From contig CAWCPM010000012.1 in assembly GCA_963797565.1 (NCBI GenBank), forward strand, positions 1 through 64,000: 64,000 nt of DNA. Reading direction: 5' to 3'. The DNA is from JAICYJ01 sp963797565 (GTDB taxonomy: Bacteria > Actinomycetota > Thermoleophilia > Gaiellales > JAICJC01). Of this stretch, positions 16,227 to 26,082 are shown piece by piece. Below the pieces are notes generated by a model that was not told the origin of the DNA, ran no database searches, and saw nothing but the letters and a program-made list of their open reading frames with translations. Position numbers and translations under genes: made by a program. The first letter of the stretch is position 1. Each line of letters starts with the position of its first letter.

Positions 16227-17636
16227 ATGAAGACTCAACTCGAAGAGCTTGATTCCAACCGCGTTCGGCTGACGGTCGAGGTCCCGGCCGACGATGTCGA
16301 CCACGCCTTCGACCACGCGCTCGACGACCTCTCGCGATCGGTGCGCCTGCCCGGATTCCGCAAGGGCAAGGCGCCCAAGGGCCTCGTCATGCAGCGGGTC
16401 GGCCGCGACGCCGTGATCGAGGAGGCGCTGGAGCACCACCTGTCGGCCTGGTACCGGCGGGCCGTGGCCGTGTCCGGCATCGACCCCGTCGACCGTCCCA
16501 CCATCGACTGGTCCGACCAGCCGGTCGAGGGCGAGACCTTCCACTTCAAGGCCGAGGTCGAGGTGAAGCCGCGCCCCACGGTCAGCTCCTACAAGGGCCT
16601 GACCGGCGTGCGCGCGCCCGTCGAGGTGCCGCGCGAGGCGATCGACGGCGAGCTGCAGCGGCTGCAGCTGACCGTGGCCGAGCTGAACCCGGTCGAGCGC
16701 GGCGCCGAGCAGGGCGACTTCGTGGTGATCGACTTCGCCGGCTCGATGGACGGCACGCCGTTCGAGGGCGGCAGCGGCACCGACTACGGCATCGAGCTGG
16801 GCGAGGGGCGCCTGATCGGCGACCTCGAGAACGGCCTGACCGGCATGAAGGCCGGCGAGCAGCGCGACGTCGCCGTCACCTTCCCCGCCGACTACCCGGC
16901 CGAGCACCTGGCCGGCCAGGAGGCCAGCTTCGACGTCACCATGAAGGACGTCAAGGAGCGGCTGCTGCCCGACCTGGACGACGAGTTCGCCAAGTCGGTC
17001 AGCGAGTTCGACACGCTGAAGGAGCTCGAGGCCGACGTCACGGCGCGCTTCGAGGAGGCGCTGACCGAGGAGTCGAACCGCATCTTCCGCACGACCGTGC
17101 TGGACGACCTCGCCAAGCAGCTGACCAGCGAGCTGCCCGAGGCGCTCGTGCGCAGCCGCATGTCGGAGATGACCCGCAGCATGCTGGAGTCGCTGGCGGC
17201 GCGGGGGATGGAGATGTCCGACTACCTGCGGCTGACCGGCCAGAGCGCCGAGGAGATCGTCGCCTCGATGCGGCCGCAGGCCGAGGACGGCGTCGCCAAG
17301 GACCTCGCCCTGGAGGCAGTTGCCGACGCAGAAAACGTCGAGATCACGGACGAGATGATCGAGGCCTTCATCCGCGAGCAGTCCACCCAGGGCGGGGAGG
17401 ACCCCGACGAGATGGTGGAGCGGCTGATGGCAGACCCGGTCACGCTGACCTCGCTGCGGATCGACCTGCGGCTGCAGAAAGCCCTCGACATCGTGGTCGA
17501 GAACGCCAAGGAGATCTCGCCCGAGCAGGCCGAGGCGCGAGAGAAGCTGTGGACCCCGGAGCAGGAATCCGAGGCCGCGGCCGCAAATCCCCCAAAGATC
17601 TGGACACCCGGCTCAGCCGAGCCGACCGGCGAATAG
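16227..17636 (+). CDS. tig: Trigger factor
   Basis: 469-residue ribosome-associated chaperone with peptidyl-prolyl isomerase activity. The N-terminal ribosome-binding domain carries the signature VRLPGFRKGKAPK (residues 46-58). The FKBP-like domain (about 165-245) includes GDFVVIDFAGSMDGTPF, and a long helical C-terminal substrate-binding domain follows. The C-terminus has an acidic Ala/Glu tail of about 30 residues. The ATG at 16227 gives the canonical N-terminus MKTQLEEL. It stands immediately upstream of clpP-clpX, the common tig-clpP-clpX arrangement. Confidence 0.97.
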   Translation: MKTQLEELDSNRVRLTVEVPADDVDHAFDHALDDLSRSVRLPGFRKGKAPKGLVMQRVGRDAVIEEALEHHLSAWYRRAVAVSGIDPVDRPTIDWSDQPVEGETFHFKAEVEVKPRPTVSSYKGLTGVRAPVEVPREAIDGELQRLQLTVAELNPVERGAEQGDFVVIDFAGSMDGTPFEGGSGTDYGIELGEGRLIGDLENGLTGMKAGEQRDVAVTFPADYPAEHLAGQEASFDVTMKDVKERLLPDLDDEFAKSVSEFDTLKELEADVTARFEEALTEESNRIFRTTVLDDLAKQLTSELPEALVRSRMSEMTRSMLESLAARGMEMSDYLRLTGQSAEEIVASMRPQAEDGVAKDLALEAVADAENVEITDEMIEAFIREQSTQGGEDPDEMVERLMADPVTLTSLRIDLRLQKALDIVVENAKEISPEQAEAREKLWTPEQESEAAAANPPKIWTPGSAEPTGE

Positions 17637-17647
17637 GAGAACCCGTA

Positions 17648-18231
17648 GTGAGCCCACTGATTCCCATGGTGATCGAGCAGACCTCGCGCGGCGAGCGCTC
17701 GTTTGACATCTACTCGCGGCTCTTGAACGAGCGGATCGTCTTCCTGGGCACGCCCATCGACGATCAGATCGCAAACCTGATCGTGGCGCAGCTGCTGCAC
17801 CTGGAGTCTGAGGATCCGGACAAGGACATCTCGATCTACATCAACTCGCCCGGCGGCAGCGTCTACTCCGGCCTCGCCGTCTACGACACGATGCAGTTCA
17901 TCAAGCCGGACGTGTCCACCATCTGCGTCGGCATCGCGATGAGCATGGGCGCGCTGCTTCTGGCCGGCGGCGCCAAGGGCAAGCGGATGGCGCTGCCCAA
18001 CGCCAAGATCCTGATCCACCAGGTCTCGTCCGGGTTCCAGGGCCAGGCCACCGACATCGAGATCCACGCGCGCGAGATCATCGATATCCGCAAGCGGCTG
18101 GATCAGATCATCGCCAACCACACCGAGCAGTCGCTCGAGAAGGTCACCCGCGACACCGAGCGTGACTACTTCATGAGCGCCCCCGAGGCGGTCGAGTATG
18201 GCATCATCGACCGGGTGATCGACAAGCACTG

Positions 18232-18232
<1 letters not shown>
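17648..18232 (+). CDS. clpP: ATP-dependent Clp protease proteolytic subunit
   Basis: 194-residue serine protease forming the ClpP tetradecamer. The active-site serine is residue 99 in GIAMSMGA and the histidine residue 124 in LIHQVSSG; the aspartate lies in the RDTERDYF stretch. The oligomerisation/substrate region NSPGGSVYSG is present. The GTG at 17648 follows TAGGAGAAC and gives the usual leader before PMVIEQTSRGER; the ATG six codons later is an alternative. Its stop overlaps the clpX start by one base (TGATG). Confidence 0.97.
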
Positions 18233-19512
<1,280 letters not shown>

Positions 19513-19547
19513 CCACCTGACGCGGTGCAGGACGTTAGGGTGGAGCG

Positions 19548-20480
19548 GTGGACTTCGGCGCCCACCTGCCACTGATCGACTTCGGCACGCGGGCCACGCT
19601 CCCCGGACTCAAGTCCTATGCGCAAAGCGCAGCCGGTCTTGGCTACCGCTACCTGTGCGCGAACGACCATCTGCTCTTCTCGCGGCCATGGCTCGATGGC
19701 CCGACCGCGCTTGCGGCGGTGATCGCGGAGTCGCAGGACATGACGCTCGCGACCACCGTCAGCCTGCCGGTGATCCGCGGCCCGGCGCAGCTCGCAAAGA
19801 CGCTCGCCGCGATCGACATCCTGTCGGATGGTCGCCTGGTGATCGGCGTGGGCCCGGGATCTTCGGCCCGTGACTACGCGGCGGCCGGCGTCTCCTTCGA
19901 TGAGCGCTGGCCGCGCTTCGCTGAGGCCATCCCGATGCTACGCGCGCTGCTCGCAGGCGATCACGCCTTCGAGGGCAACTTCTACTCGTCTCACGGCATC
20001 GATCTCGAGCCGCGGCCGACACAGCGGCCGGCACCGCCGATCTGGGTCGCCACATGGGGCTCGCCGGCCGGCCTGCGGCGGGTGGCGCGGACCGGCGATG
20101 GCTGGCTGGCGTCCGCCTACAACACCACCCCCGAGCTGTTCGGCGAAGGCCTTGCGCGGCTGACGGAGGCGCTGGTGAAGGAGGGCCGGGAAGAGCCCAT
20201 CCCAAACGCCATCGGCACCGCCTGGCTCTACGTGACCGAAGACATTCGCACCGCGGAGCGCATGCTCGACGATGTCCTCGCACCGCTGCTCAACCGGCCG
20301 GTTGAGGAGCTGCGCTCGCTGTCGCTGCCGATCGGGCCCGCCGAAGTGTGCGCCGAGCGGATCGCAGCCTTCGCAGAGGCAGGCGCGCAGCGGCTGTTCG
20401 TCTGGCCTCTGGGCGACGACATCAGGCAGCTCGAGCTGTTTCGCGAGCGCGTGGTGCCGATGCTTGGCCGAACAGGGTAA
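19548..20480 (+). CDS. LLM-class flavin/F420-dependent oxidoreductase
   Basis: 310-residue luciferase-like monooxygenase-fold enzyme. The TIM-barrel features are ANDHLLF near residue 40, DILSDGRLVIGVGPGSS (residues 89-105) and PPIWVATWGSPAG. Actinobacterial members of this subgroup commonly use reduced F420, but FMN cannot be excluded from sequence alone. Start GTG 19548 is preceded by AGGGTGGAGC. It follows clpX by 35 bases but is unlikely to be functionally linked to it. Confidence 0.88.
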   Translation: MDFGAHLPLIDFGTRATLPGLKSYAQSAAGLGYRYLCANDHLLFSRPWLDGPTALAAVIAESQDMTLATTVSLPVIRGPAQLAKTLAAIDILSDGRLVIGVGPGSSARDYAAAGVSFDERWPRFAEAIPMLRALLAGDHAFEGNFYSSHGIDLEPRPTQRPAPPIWVATWGSPAGLRRVARTGDGWLASAYNTTPELFGEGLARLTEALVKEGREEPIPNAIGTAWLYVTEDIRTAERMLDDVLAPLLNRPVEELRSLSLPIGPAEVCAERIAAFAEAGAQRLFVWPLGDDIRQLELFRERVVPMLGRTG

Positions 20481-20481
20481 G

Positions 20482-20997
20482 TCATCGACCAGCTCGGCGC
20501 GCTCGTCTGCTGCGTCGCGAACGAGCCGGGATCGTCAGACCGGTTTCCCTGGCACGCCGGCCCACCACGATCATCTGGGTCGCAAGCGTCACCGCGAGCA
20601 TGAGCGGGATCGACGAGGCGGACGCGGCGAGGGCCGCACCGATGACGGTCGCGGCGGCGATGATGACGATGCGCGTCACGAGCAGGCCGATCCACCCCGC
20701 GATCGTGGCCCAGGTCGCGCGTTCCCACAGCTCCCCGTCTCGTTCGAACAGCTCGATCGTGCGCCCCCGAATGACGCCGAACCCAACGGACGCCACGGCG
20801 CTGAGGCCGAGCAGCCCGGCCGACGCTGCGGTGACCGGGTGTTGCTTCGACGTGTTGTTCAGGATCACGGCTCCGTAGATGCCGAGCCCGATCGGGAAGA
20901 TCAGCGAGCGCTGCTCGAACCGATCGCTCCGGAGTTGGCGGACGATGAAGAACACGACGATCGCCAGTCCCCCGACAACGTAGAGCGCGTCTCTCAC
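20482..20997 (-). CDS. DUF1453-like integral membrane protein
   Basis: 171 residues with four or five hydrophobic helices and a basic C-terminal tail (RRSRRARRAGR). The opening helix followed by RQLRSDRFEQRSLIFPIGLG resembles DUF1453/CcdC-type membrane proteins of unknown function. GTG 20997 is separated by a single base from the stop of the degraded upstream frame, implying a former operon. Convergent with the LLM gene, with one base between stops. Confidence 0.7.
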   Translation of the reverse strand: MRDALYVVGGLAIVVFFIVRQLRSDRFEQRSLIFPIGLGIYGAVILNNTSKQHPVTAASAGLLGLSAVASVGFGVIRGRTIELFERDGELWERATWATIAGWIGLLVTRIVIIAAATVIGAALAASASSIPLMLAVTLATQMIVVGRRARETGLTIPARSRRSRRARRAGR

Positions 20998-20998
20998 T

Positions 20999-21450
20999 TC
21001 ACCGATCCTCCGAGCCTGCGATCGCCGCCAGATTCGCGCACAGCCGGTGGCTGAGCTCGACGGCGTGGGGTAGCTGCCTCAGCTCGTCGGCGTCTACGAC
21101 GACACCCTGCGCATGGATGCTCTCCGCGAGGCGTTCCAATGGTCGGTCTCCATGTCGCCCTGAGAACGTCCACCAAAGGGCTCGTCTGGTCCCACGACTG
21201 CGCGCGGTCTCGACGATGTAGCGTTCGGCGTGCGCGCCCAAGATCGTCGATCTGGTCCGTGCCGGCTCCACGCAGCTGTTCGGTCCAGCCGCGATCGTCA
21301 AGGAGAAGCCGTCGGATGCCCTCGTCGAACTCCGCTTCATGTCGCGCTGACACCGAAATGGCCGAGGATGAGATCCTCGGCGGTGGTCGTGATGCCGCCC
21401 AGGCGCGGACGTTGAGCGCACTGACCGGATGTGCCCCGCGTCACTTTCGT
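20999..21450 (-). pseudogene. Degraded gene of unknown function
   Basis: Natural-looking protein segments are spread over several minus-strand frames: GGITTTAEDLILGHFGVSA and RRLLLDDRGWTEQLRGAG in one, then LERLAESIHAQGVVVDADEL and HAVELSHRLCANLAAIAGS in another ending at 20999. No single frame is coherent, so several indels are needed. The stop lies one base before the next gene's start, which suggests a real former operon member. No family recognised. Confidence 0.4.
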
Positions 21451-21837
21451 CATGGACATCAGCGAGGGTCACGAGCGAACCACCCGTGCATCGGTGCATC
21501 CGTCGCGGGTACGTCTTGATGATCGCCCATGAACGTACAACGGGCTTGACCCTGAATCGAGCGCGAGGATCCGGCGGTCTACACACCTGTACTTCTGGAG
21601 CCGGGCGGACAATGTCGGAGAGGTGTTCGTGCGTGACCGAGTCGCGGCCGATGTCCACAAGGTACTGCAGCTGGATCGAAAGCGCACGACACGGCCGCGG
21701 GTGGCGGCCTGGTCGCTGTCGACGGCAAATGTCGTCGTCGGAGCGCACGCGGTGCTCGGGTAAACCGCGCGACAGCGATCAGGGTCAATCGCATCATGCT
21801 GGGTCTACGCACCGTAACGTCAGCGACCGGCACCGGC
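21451..21837. other. Intergenic/decayed region containing a diverged repeat
   Basis: No intact gene. A minus-strand stretch around 21480-21690 has protein-like character (VTHEHLSDIVRPAPEVQV, then VKPVVRSWAIIKTYPRR) but leads into the degraded gene at 20999-21450 and may be its upstream part. The end overlaps the left copy of a diverged direct repeat. Confidence 0.35.
21620..21793 (+). repeat. Diverged direct repeat, left copy
   Basis: Shares AGGTGTTCGTGCGTG at its start and GTAAACCGCGCGAC...GTCAATCGC at its end with 23442-23591, with weaker matches such as GAAAGCGC and GTCGTC-TCGGAGC between. The two copies bracket the SRPBCC gene and the MFS remnant. Identity is uneven, so this is an old duplication or the ends of an old insertion. 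Confidence 0.5.
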
Positions 21838-22263
21838 TCACGGACGTTCGAGCACCTCTTTGAGAGTGGTGAGCTCGGTCGCAGTGACCGCGAGCTCGCG
21901 ATCGAAAGCTTCGTCGTCCAGCTCCGGCGGCTGAAAGATCGTCATCACGAAGTCAGCCCCGCGCCCGTTCGCGACCACCCGCGCCGGCACCGTCGCCATC
22001 CACCCCGGCTCGTCCGGATCGCGGAAGTCGTGATCAAGAACACCGGTCGCAGCGTCCGCACGAATGCGAATCTCTCCCGGGCCGTGTGCCGTCGCGATTC
22101 GCCACCAACCCGGCTCGTGGCCGGGCTCGGCCGCCAGCACGTTGACCACTGCCCAACGCGGCCAGTTCGCCGCGTTGGATAGGAACGCATGGACGTCACC
22201 GGCGGGCCGGTCGATCGTGACGGACTGGGTCACCGACCGAGCCGGCGCTGGCAGCTCCGACAT
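21838..22263 (-). CDS. SRPBCC (START/polyketide cyclase-like) family protein
   Basis: 141 residues with the helix-grip pattern: VTIDRPAGDVHAFLSNAANW near the N-terminus, strands with WWRIATAHGPGEIRIRAD, and a C-terminal helix ELTTLKEVLER. Family members bind hydrophobic ligands or act as cyclases; no substrate is indicated. ATG 22263 is chosen because AAAGGAG lies 7 bases upstream; an upstream GTG at 22269 is too close to it. The gene is surrounded by decayed sequence yet itself appears intact. Confidence 0.82.
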   Translation of the reverse strand: MSELPAPARSVTQSVTIDRPAGDVHAFLSNAANWPRWAVVNVLAAEPGHEPGWWRIATAHGPGEIRIRADAATGVLDHDFRDPDEPGWMATVPARVVANGRGADFVMTIFQPPELDDEAFDRELAVTATELTTLKEVLERP

Positions 22264-22411
22264 ACGCACACTCCTTTCGGGCTTAGGACGAGCCGCCGAA
22301 CTCGAAGTCCTTGGAGTCGACCGTGGCGCTCGTGTGCCCGCTCGAGGGCGCCGTTCTGCACGTCGACGACCAGGAGTGCAGTGTTCGGCCGGTTCTCAAG
22401 TGTGGTCATGC

Positions 22412-23436
22412 TCTCCCTGCGCGGCGATTGCGGCAGGACCGCTGATCGGCGGCTACGTGACGACCACCTGGAGCTGGCGGTACGTGTTCGTCGGCGAGGT
22501 CGTGGTGGTGATCGTGGTGCTCGCGGTGCACCGGATGATGAAGCGCGCGCCCAAGCCCGAGCACCCCCCGACGCTGGACTACGGCGGCGCAGCGCTCTCG
22601 GCGGTCGCGCTCGGCCTGATCGTGTTCGGGATCCTGAAGAGCAGCACCTGGGGCTGGATCAGGCCGGTCGCCGCGCCGACGATCAGCGGGCACAAGATCA
22701 CGCCGCTCGGGTTCTCGGTGGTGCCGTTCCTGATCATGGGTGGCCTGATCGTGCTCGGCTGCTTCTTCGCGTGGGAGGAGCGCCGCGAGCGGGGCGGCAG
22801 GAGCACGCTGCTCAACCGCGCGCTGCTGAAGATCGAGACGCTTCGCGGCGGGCTCACCTCGCTCGCCGCACAGCAGCTGATCGTGATGGGCACGTTCTTC
22901 GTGCTGCCGGTGTACCTCCAGGTCGTGCTCGGCTTCGACGCGTTCGAGACGGGGAAGCGTCTCTTTCCGATGTCGATCTCGATGCTGGCTGCTGCGCTCG
23001 CCGGGCCGAAGGTGGCGGCGCGGCGCGGGCCGCGGACGGTCGTCCAGGTCGGCCTCGGCGCGATGGCGATCGCCGCGCTCGTGCTGGTGGGGACGATCGA
23101 CGTGACCCTGAACGGGACGGCCTTCGCGCTTTCGCTCGTCTTTTTCGGGATCGGCGCCGGGCTCCTGATGTCGCAGCTCGGCAACGTGATCATGTCCTCG
23201 GCACCTCCAGATCAAACCAACGAGGCCGGCGGGCTCCAGGGGACGGCGCAGAACCTCGGCGCGTCGCTGGGAACCGCGCTGATCGGCTCCGTGCTGCTGC
23301 TCGGGCTCCTGAACGGGTTCAACACACGGATCCAGCAGAACCCCGCCGTGCCCCCCGACGTGAAGACGCAGATCTCGAAGGCCACCGAGACCGGCATCCC
23401 GATCGTCACAACCGACGAGGGATACCCGGAATGCGG
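22412..23436 (+). pseudogene. DHA2-type MFS transporter, truncated at both ends
   Basis: In one open frame this encodes the middle and late portion of a 14-helix drug/H+ antiporter: AGPLIGGYVTTTWSWRYVFV (motif C and following), then several helices to LGASLGTALIGSVLLLGLLN. The N-terminal four or five helices are absent, and the frame loses homology after GIPIVTTDEG, before the last helix. No start codon with a ribosome binding site precedes it. The abrupt ends coincide with the flanking diverged repeats, suggesting loss by recombination. Confidence 0.8.
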
Positions 23437-23441
23437 TGAGG

Positions 23442-23591
23442 TGTTCGTGCGTGCGGGTCGGGCCGCTCGCCAACGACGGGACTGCCGAAAGCGCGCAACA
23501 CGTCGCGGCGGCGATCAGCGCTGCCAACCACCGGTGTCGTCTCGGAGCCACGCGTCCAGTAAACCGCGCGACCGCGACGGTGTCAATCGCG
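23442..23591 (+). repeat. Diverged direct repeat, right copy
   Basis: Right-hand partner of 21620-21793. The best blocks are AGGTGTTCGTGCGTG at the left and GTAAACCGCGCGAC at 23559-23572 followed by GTCAATCGC. It begins exactly where homology of the MFS fragment ends. The rest of the 335-base gap to 23773 holds no gene that I can support. Confidence 0.5.
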
Positions 23592-23772
23592 TTTCCTGGG
23601 CAGGCCGAGGGTGTAATAATCCTGCTTACTCCAGACACCACGGTCAGGACCGTACCATCCGATTGGGCGCCCCTTCCTCAACCCCGCGGAGGCTCGGGCG
23701 GGCGTGTTGTAACCGTTCGCTCCTCGGATGCCGGATAGGGTGGTGGAGACCCCAACCACGGAGGATCTCGTT

Positions 23773-24057
23773 ATGAGCATCGTCGTCCGATACCACCCGA
23801 AGAACGTGACCATCGCGCAGTACGAGGAAGTGCTACGGCGTGAGCGGACCACCGCTGGCGACAAGTTTCCACCGGACGGCAGGGACTACCACATCTGCTT
23901 CGGAACGGACGGAGACCTGCACGTCAGTGAGATCTGGGATTCCCCAGAGCAGTTCCAGGCGTACGGCGAAATCTTGATGCCGATCTTGACGGATGTTGGA
24001 ATCCAGTTCTCAGGCGAGCCCGAGGTCTTCGAGGTTCACAACATCATCAAGCGCTAG
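23773..24057 (+). CDS. Small ABM-like/dimeric barrel protein
   Basis: 94 residues: SIVVRYHPKNVTIAQYEEVL opens with a strand and helix, and LHVSEIWDSPEQFQAYGEIL gives the second strand and helix of a ferredoxin-like dimeric barrel. ATG 23773 follows ACGGAGG at good spacing; the longer upstream frame lacks such a site. Function unknown. It lies next to two VOC-family genes but with independent orientation, so an operon is not evident. Confidence 0.8.
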   Translation: MSIVVRYHPKNVTIAQYEEVLRRERTTAGDKFPPDGRDYHICFGTDGDLHVSEIWDSPEQFQAYGEILMPILTDVGIQFSGEPEVFEVHNIIKR

Positions 24058-24089
24058 GTACGTGGCGCGGGCCGTTCGATCTCGGTCGG

Positions 24090-24482
24090 CTACTTCTGGA
24101 CCACGCAGAATCGGTACCCACCTGGGTCGACGAGGACGACGAAGTCGGCGTCATCCGGTGTCTCGCGCGCGTAGCGAGTCGCGCCGAGAGCGACGAGTCG
24201 CTCCACCTCGCCTTCCTGGTCCTCGGTGTAGAGGTCGAGGTGGATCGCGCTCAGCTCGTCTGGTGGCGGAGCGATCGACGTTTCGACCCGCTCGAGCGAG
24301 AGGTTCGGGCCGGTTCCGGTCGGATCAGTAAGAACGACCCAGCCATCCTGCGGCGCTTCCCGCTGCACATAGCCAAGCGCCGCCTGCCAGAACACGCGCA
24401 TCTCGTCAAAGCGGCTAGAGCGGATGACGATCGAGCCCACGCGGACGCCCCGGGCGGGACGCTCTTGTGGCACCGTGGGCAC
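24090..24482 (-). CDS. VOC (glyoxalase-like) family protein
   Basis: 130 residues with one glyoxalase-like module pair: VGSIVIRSSRFDEMRVFWQA, SAIHLDLYTEDQEGEVERL and DPGGYRFCVVQ. His and Glu/Asp positions compatible with metal binding are present, but the reaction is unknown; some relatives are resistance or bleomycin-binding proteins. Convergent with the preceding gene. Start ATG 24482 is the first available; the ribosome binding site is weak. Confidence 0.84.
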   Translation of the reverse strand: MPTVPQERPARGVRVGSIVIRSSRFDEMRVFWQAALGYVQREAPQDGWVVLTDPTGTGPNLSLERVETSIAPPPDELSAIHLDLYTEDQEGEVERLVALGATRYARETPDDADFVVLVDPGGYRFCVVQK

Positions 24483-24570
24483 ACGGCCGAGCCTAGCGTA
24501 ACGCGGTATCCCGGTGAAAACGGCTGTCCTGTGACTTGAATCCCCAGACCTGCTAGAGATCCCTCAGACC

Positions 24571-24933
24571 ATGATCAGCGGCGTTCACGCCATCATCTTC
24601 AGCAGGGACGCAGACGCGGTTCGCGCGTTCCTTCGGGACGTGCTCGAGTTTCCGTCGGTGGATGCGGGCGGGGGGTGGCCCATCTTCGCGCTCCCGCCGG
24701 CAGAGCTGGCCGCCCATCCGACGGACGATGCTGGTCATCACGAGCTCTACCTCATGTGCGACGACATCGAGGCTGCCATCAGGGAGCTCGAACGCAAGCG
24801 CGTCGAGATCAGCGGACCCATCAGCGAGGAACGCTGGGGGCGGCTGGCTGCCATCAGGATGCCCGACGGCAACGAACTCCGCCTCTACCAGCCGACTCAC
24901 CCAACTCCGCCGCACGGCGCAGAAGGCCGATAG
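24571..24933 (+). CDS. VOC (glyoxalase-like) family protein
   Basis: 120 residues: GVHAIIFSRDADAVRAFLRD at the N-terminus, HHELYLMCDDIEAAIRELER in the middle and MPDGNELRLYQPTHP at the end, the standard beta-alpha-beta-beta-beta order of a VOC domain. The sequence HHELYLMCDD supplies a likely metal-binding His. Divergent from the VOC gene at 24090-24482, sharing an 88-base gap; they are not close duplicates of each other. Confidence 0.85.
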   Translation: MISGVHAIIFSRDADAVRAFLRDVLEFPSVDAGGGWPIFALPPAELAAHPTDDAGHHELYLMCDDIEAAIRELERKRVEISGPISEERWGRLAAIRMPDGNELRLYQPTHPTPPHGAEGR

Positions 24934-24987
24934 TCCGTGCGCCACTGACCGCGCACCCAGCCGCGTCGACCCATACACTGACCGGCC

Positions 24988-26073
24988 ATGCTGCGACTGA
25001 TGCTGATGCTGGCCGCGCTGGTCGCCGCGCCGCCACCCGATCCGGCGTCGGTGCACGTCGCCCAGCCGCAGCCCTACGAGCTGTGGGACGGCCGCGTCCG
25101 CGGCACCGCGCCGGCCGGCCGCACCCTGGTGGTGATGTCGGGCCGGCGTCGCTGGCGGGTGCCGGTCGCGGCCGACGGCCGCTTCGACAGGGTGCTCCCC
25201 GGTGTGCCCCGCGGCGATGGCAAGGTGACCGTCGGCGGCCACAGGGTGACCCCCGTGTTCGGGGTGCCCAGCGGATCGATCTCGCCGCTGCCGAAACCTC
25301 GCCCGGATCTAACCCTCAACAAGAGGTTGAATCATCTGGCGGGCATGGTGACGCCCTACGTCTCGATCTACAGCCGGTCATGGAGCGGCCGCGCCGCCGC
25401 CTACAACGCCGGTGCCGAGTTCGAGGCGGCCAGCACGCTGAAGCTGCCGATCATGCTCGTTGCCTTATCCGACAACCATGGCGAGCTGGAGCACTCCGAG
25501 TACTGGGACCCGATGGTGCGGGTCACCCGCTACTCCGACAACGCCGCCGCCAACGAGCTGCTCGAGCAGACCGGCGGCAGCGACGCCGACGGTGCCGCCG
25601 ACATGGTCGAGCTGATGAAGTCGCTGGGGCTGACCCACACCTACATGGCCGGCGGCTACCTGATCGAGGGCGGTGGCGGCTCCTCGCTGCTGGGAGTCGT
25701 CGACCAGCCCCCCATCGCCTACAAGCACACCACCGCCGGCGACATGGCCACCCTGGCCGCGCTGCTCGTGGACGCCGCCGCCGGGCAGGGGCCGCTGCTC
25801 AGACACGGCGTCTCGCCCCACGAGGCCCGCGAGCTGCTCTACCTGATGGTGCATGCCCAGGATCCCGGCCTGGTTCCCGCGGGCGCCCACGGGCTGCCGG
25901 TCGCCCACAAGATCGGCTGGCTGGACGATGCCGACAACGATGTGGCCGTCGTCTTCACCTACCACGGGCCGTTGGTGGTTGCGATCTACACCAACGGCGT
26001 CGAGGATATGTCTGCGCAAACGTTCGGTGAAATTGCGGTGTCTGACCTATTGGCAGCCGACAACCTGGGGTAA
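24988..26073 (+). CDS. Secreted class A beta-lactamase-like serine hydrolase
   Basis: 361 residues with an N-terminal hydrophobic signal (MLRLMLMLAALVAAP), a beta-rich linker domain of about 90 residues, then a penicillin-binding/beta-lactamase fold. Catalytic motifs: S149-x-x-K152 in ASTLK, S183-D-N, and K308-I-G where beta-lactamases have K-T-G. The Thr-to-Ile change and lack of an obvious Glu166 motif make true beta-lactamase activity uncertain; a peptidoglycan-related hydrolase is equally possible. It lies 9 bases upstream of an NlpC/P60 protein, so both probably act in the envelope. Confidence 0.87.
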   Translation: MLRLMLMLAALVAAPPPDPASVHVAQPQPYELWDGRVRGTAPAGRTLVVMSGRRRWRVPVAADGRFDRVLPGVPRGDGKVTVGGHRVTPVFGVPSGSISPLPKPRPDLTLNKRLNHLAGMVTPYVSIYSRSWSGRAAAYNAGAEFEAASTLKLPIMLVALSDNHGELEHSEYWDPMVRVTRYSDNAAANELLEQTGGSDADGAADMVELMKSLGLTHTYMAGGYLIEGGGGSSLLGVVDQPPIAYKHTTAGDMATLAALLVDAAAGQGPLLRHGVSPHEARELLYLMVHAQDPGLVPAGAHGLPVAHKIGWLDDADNDVAVVFTYHGPLVVAIYTNGVEDMSAQTFGEIAVSDLLAADNLG

Positions 26074-26082
26074 GGTGTCGGC

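Noticed and set aside
24675..26030. 451-residue plus-strand open frame overlapping the VOC and serine hydrolase genes
   Set aside because: Arg/His-rich shadow in another frame of two clearly recognisable genes.
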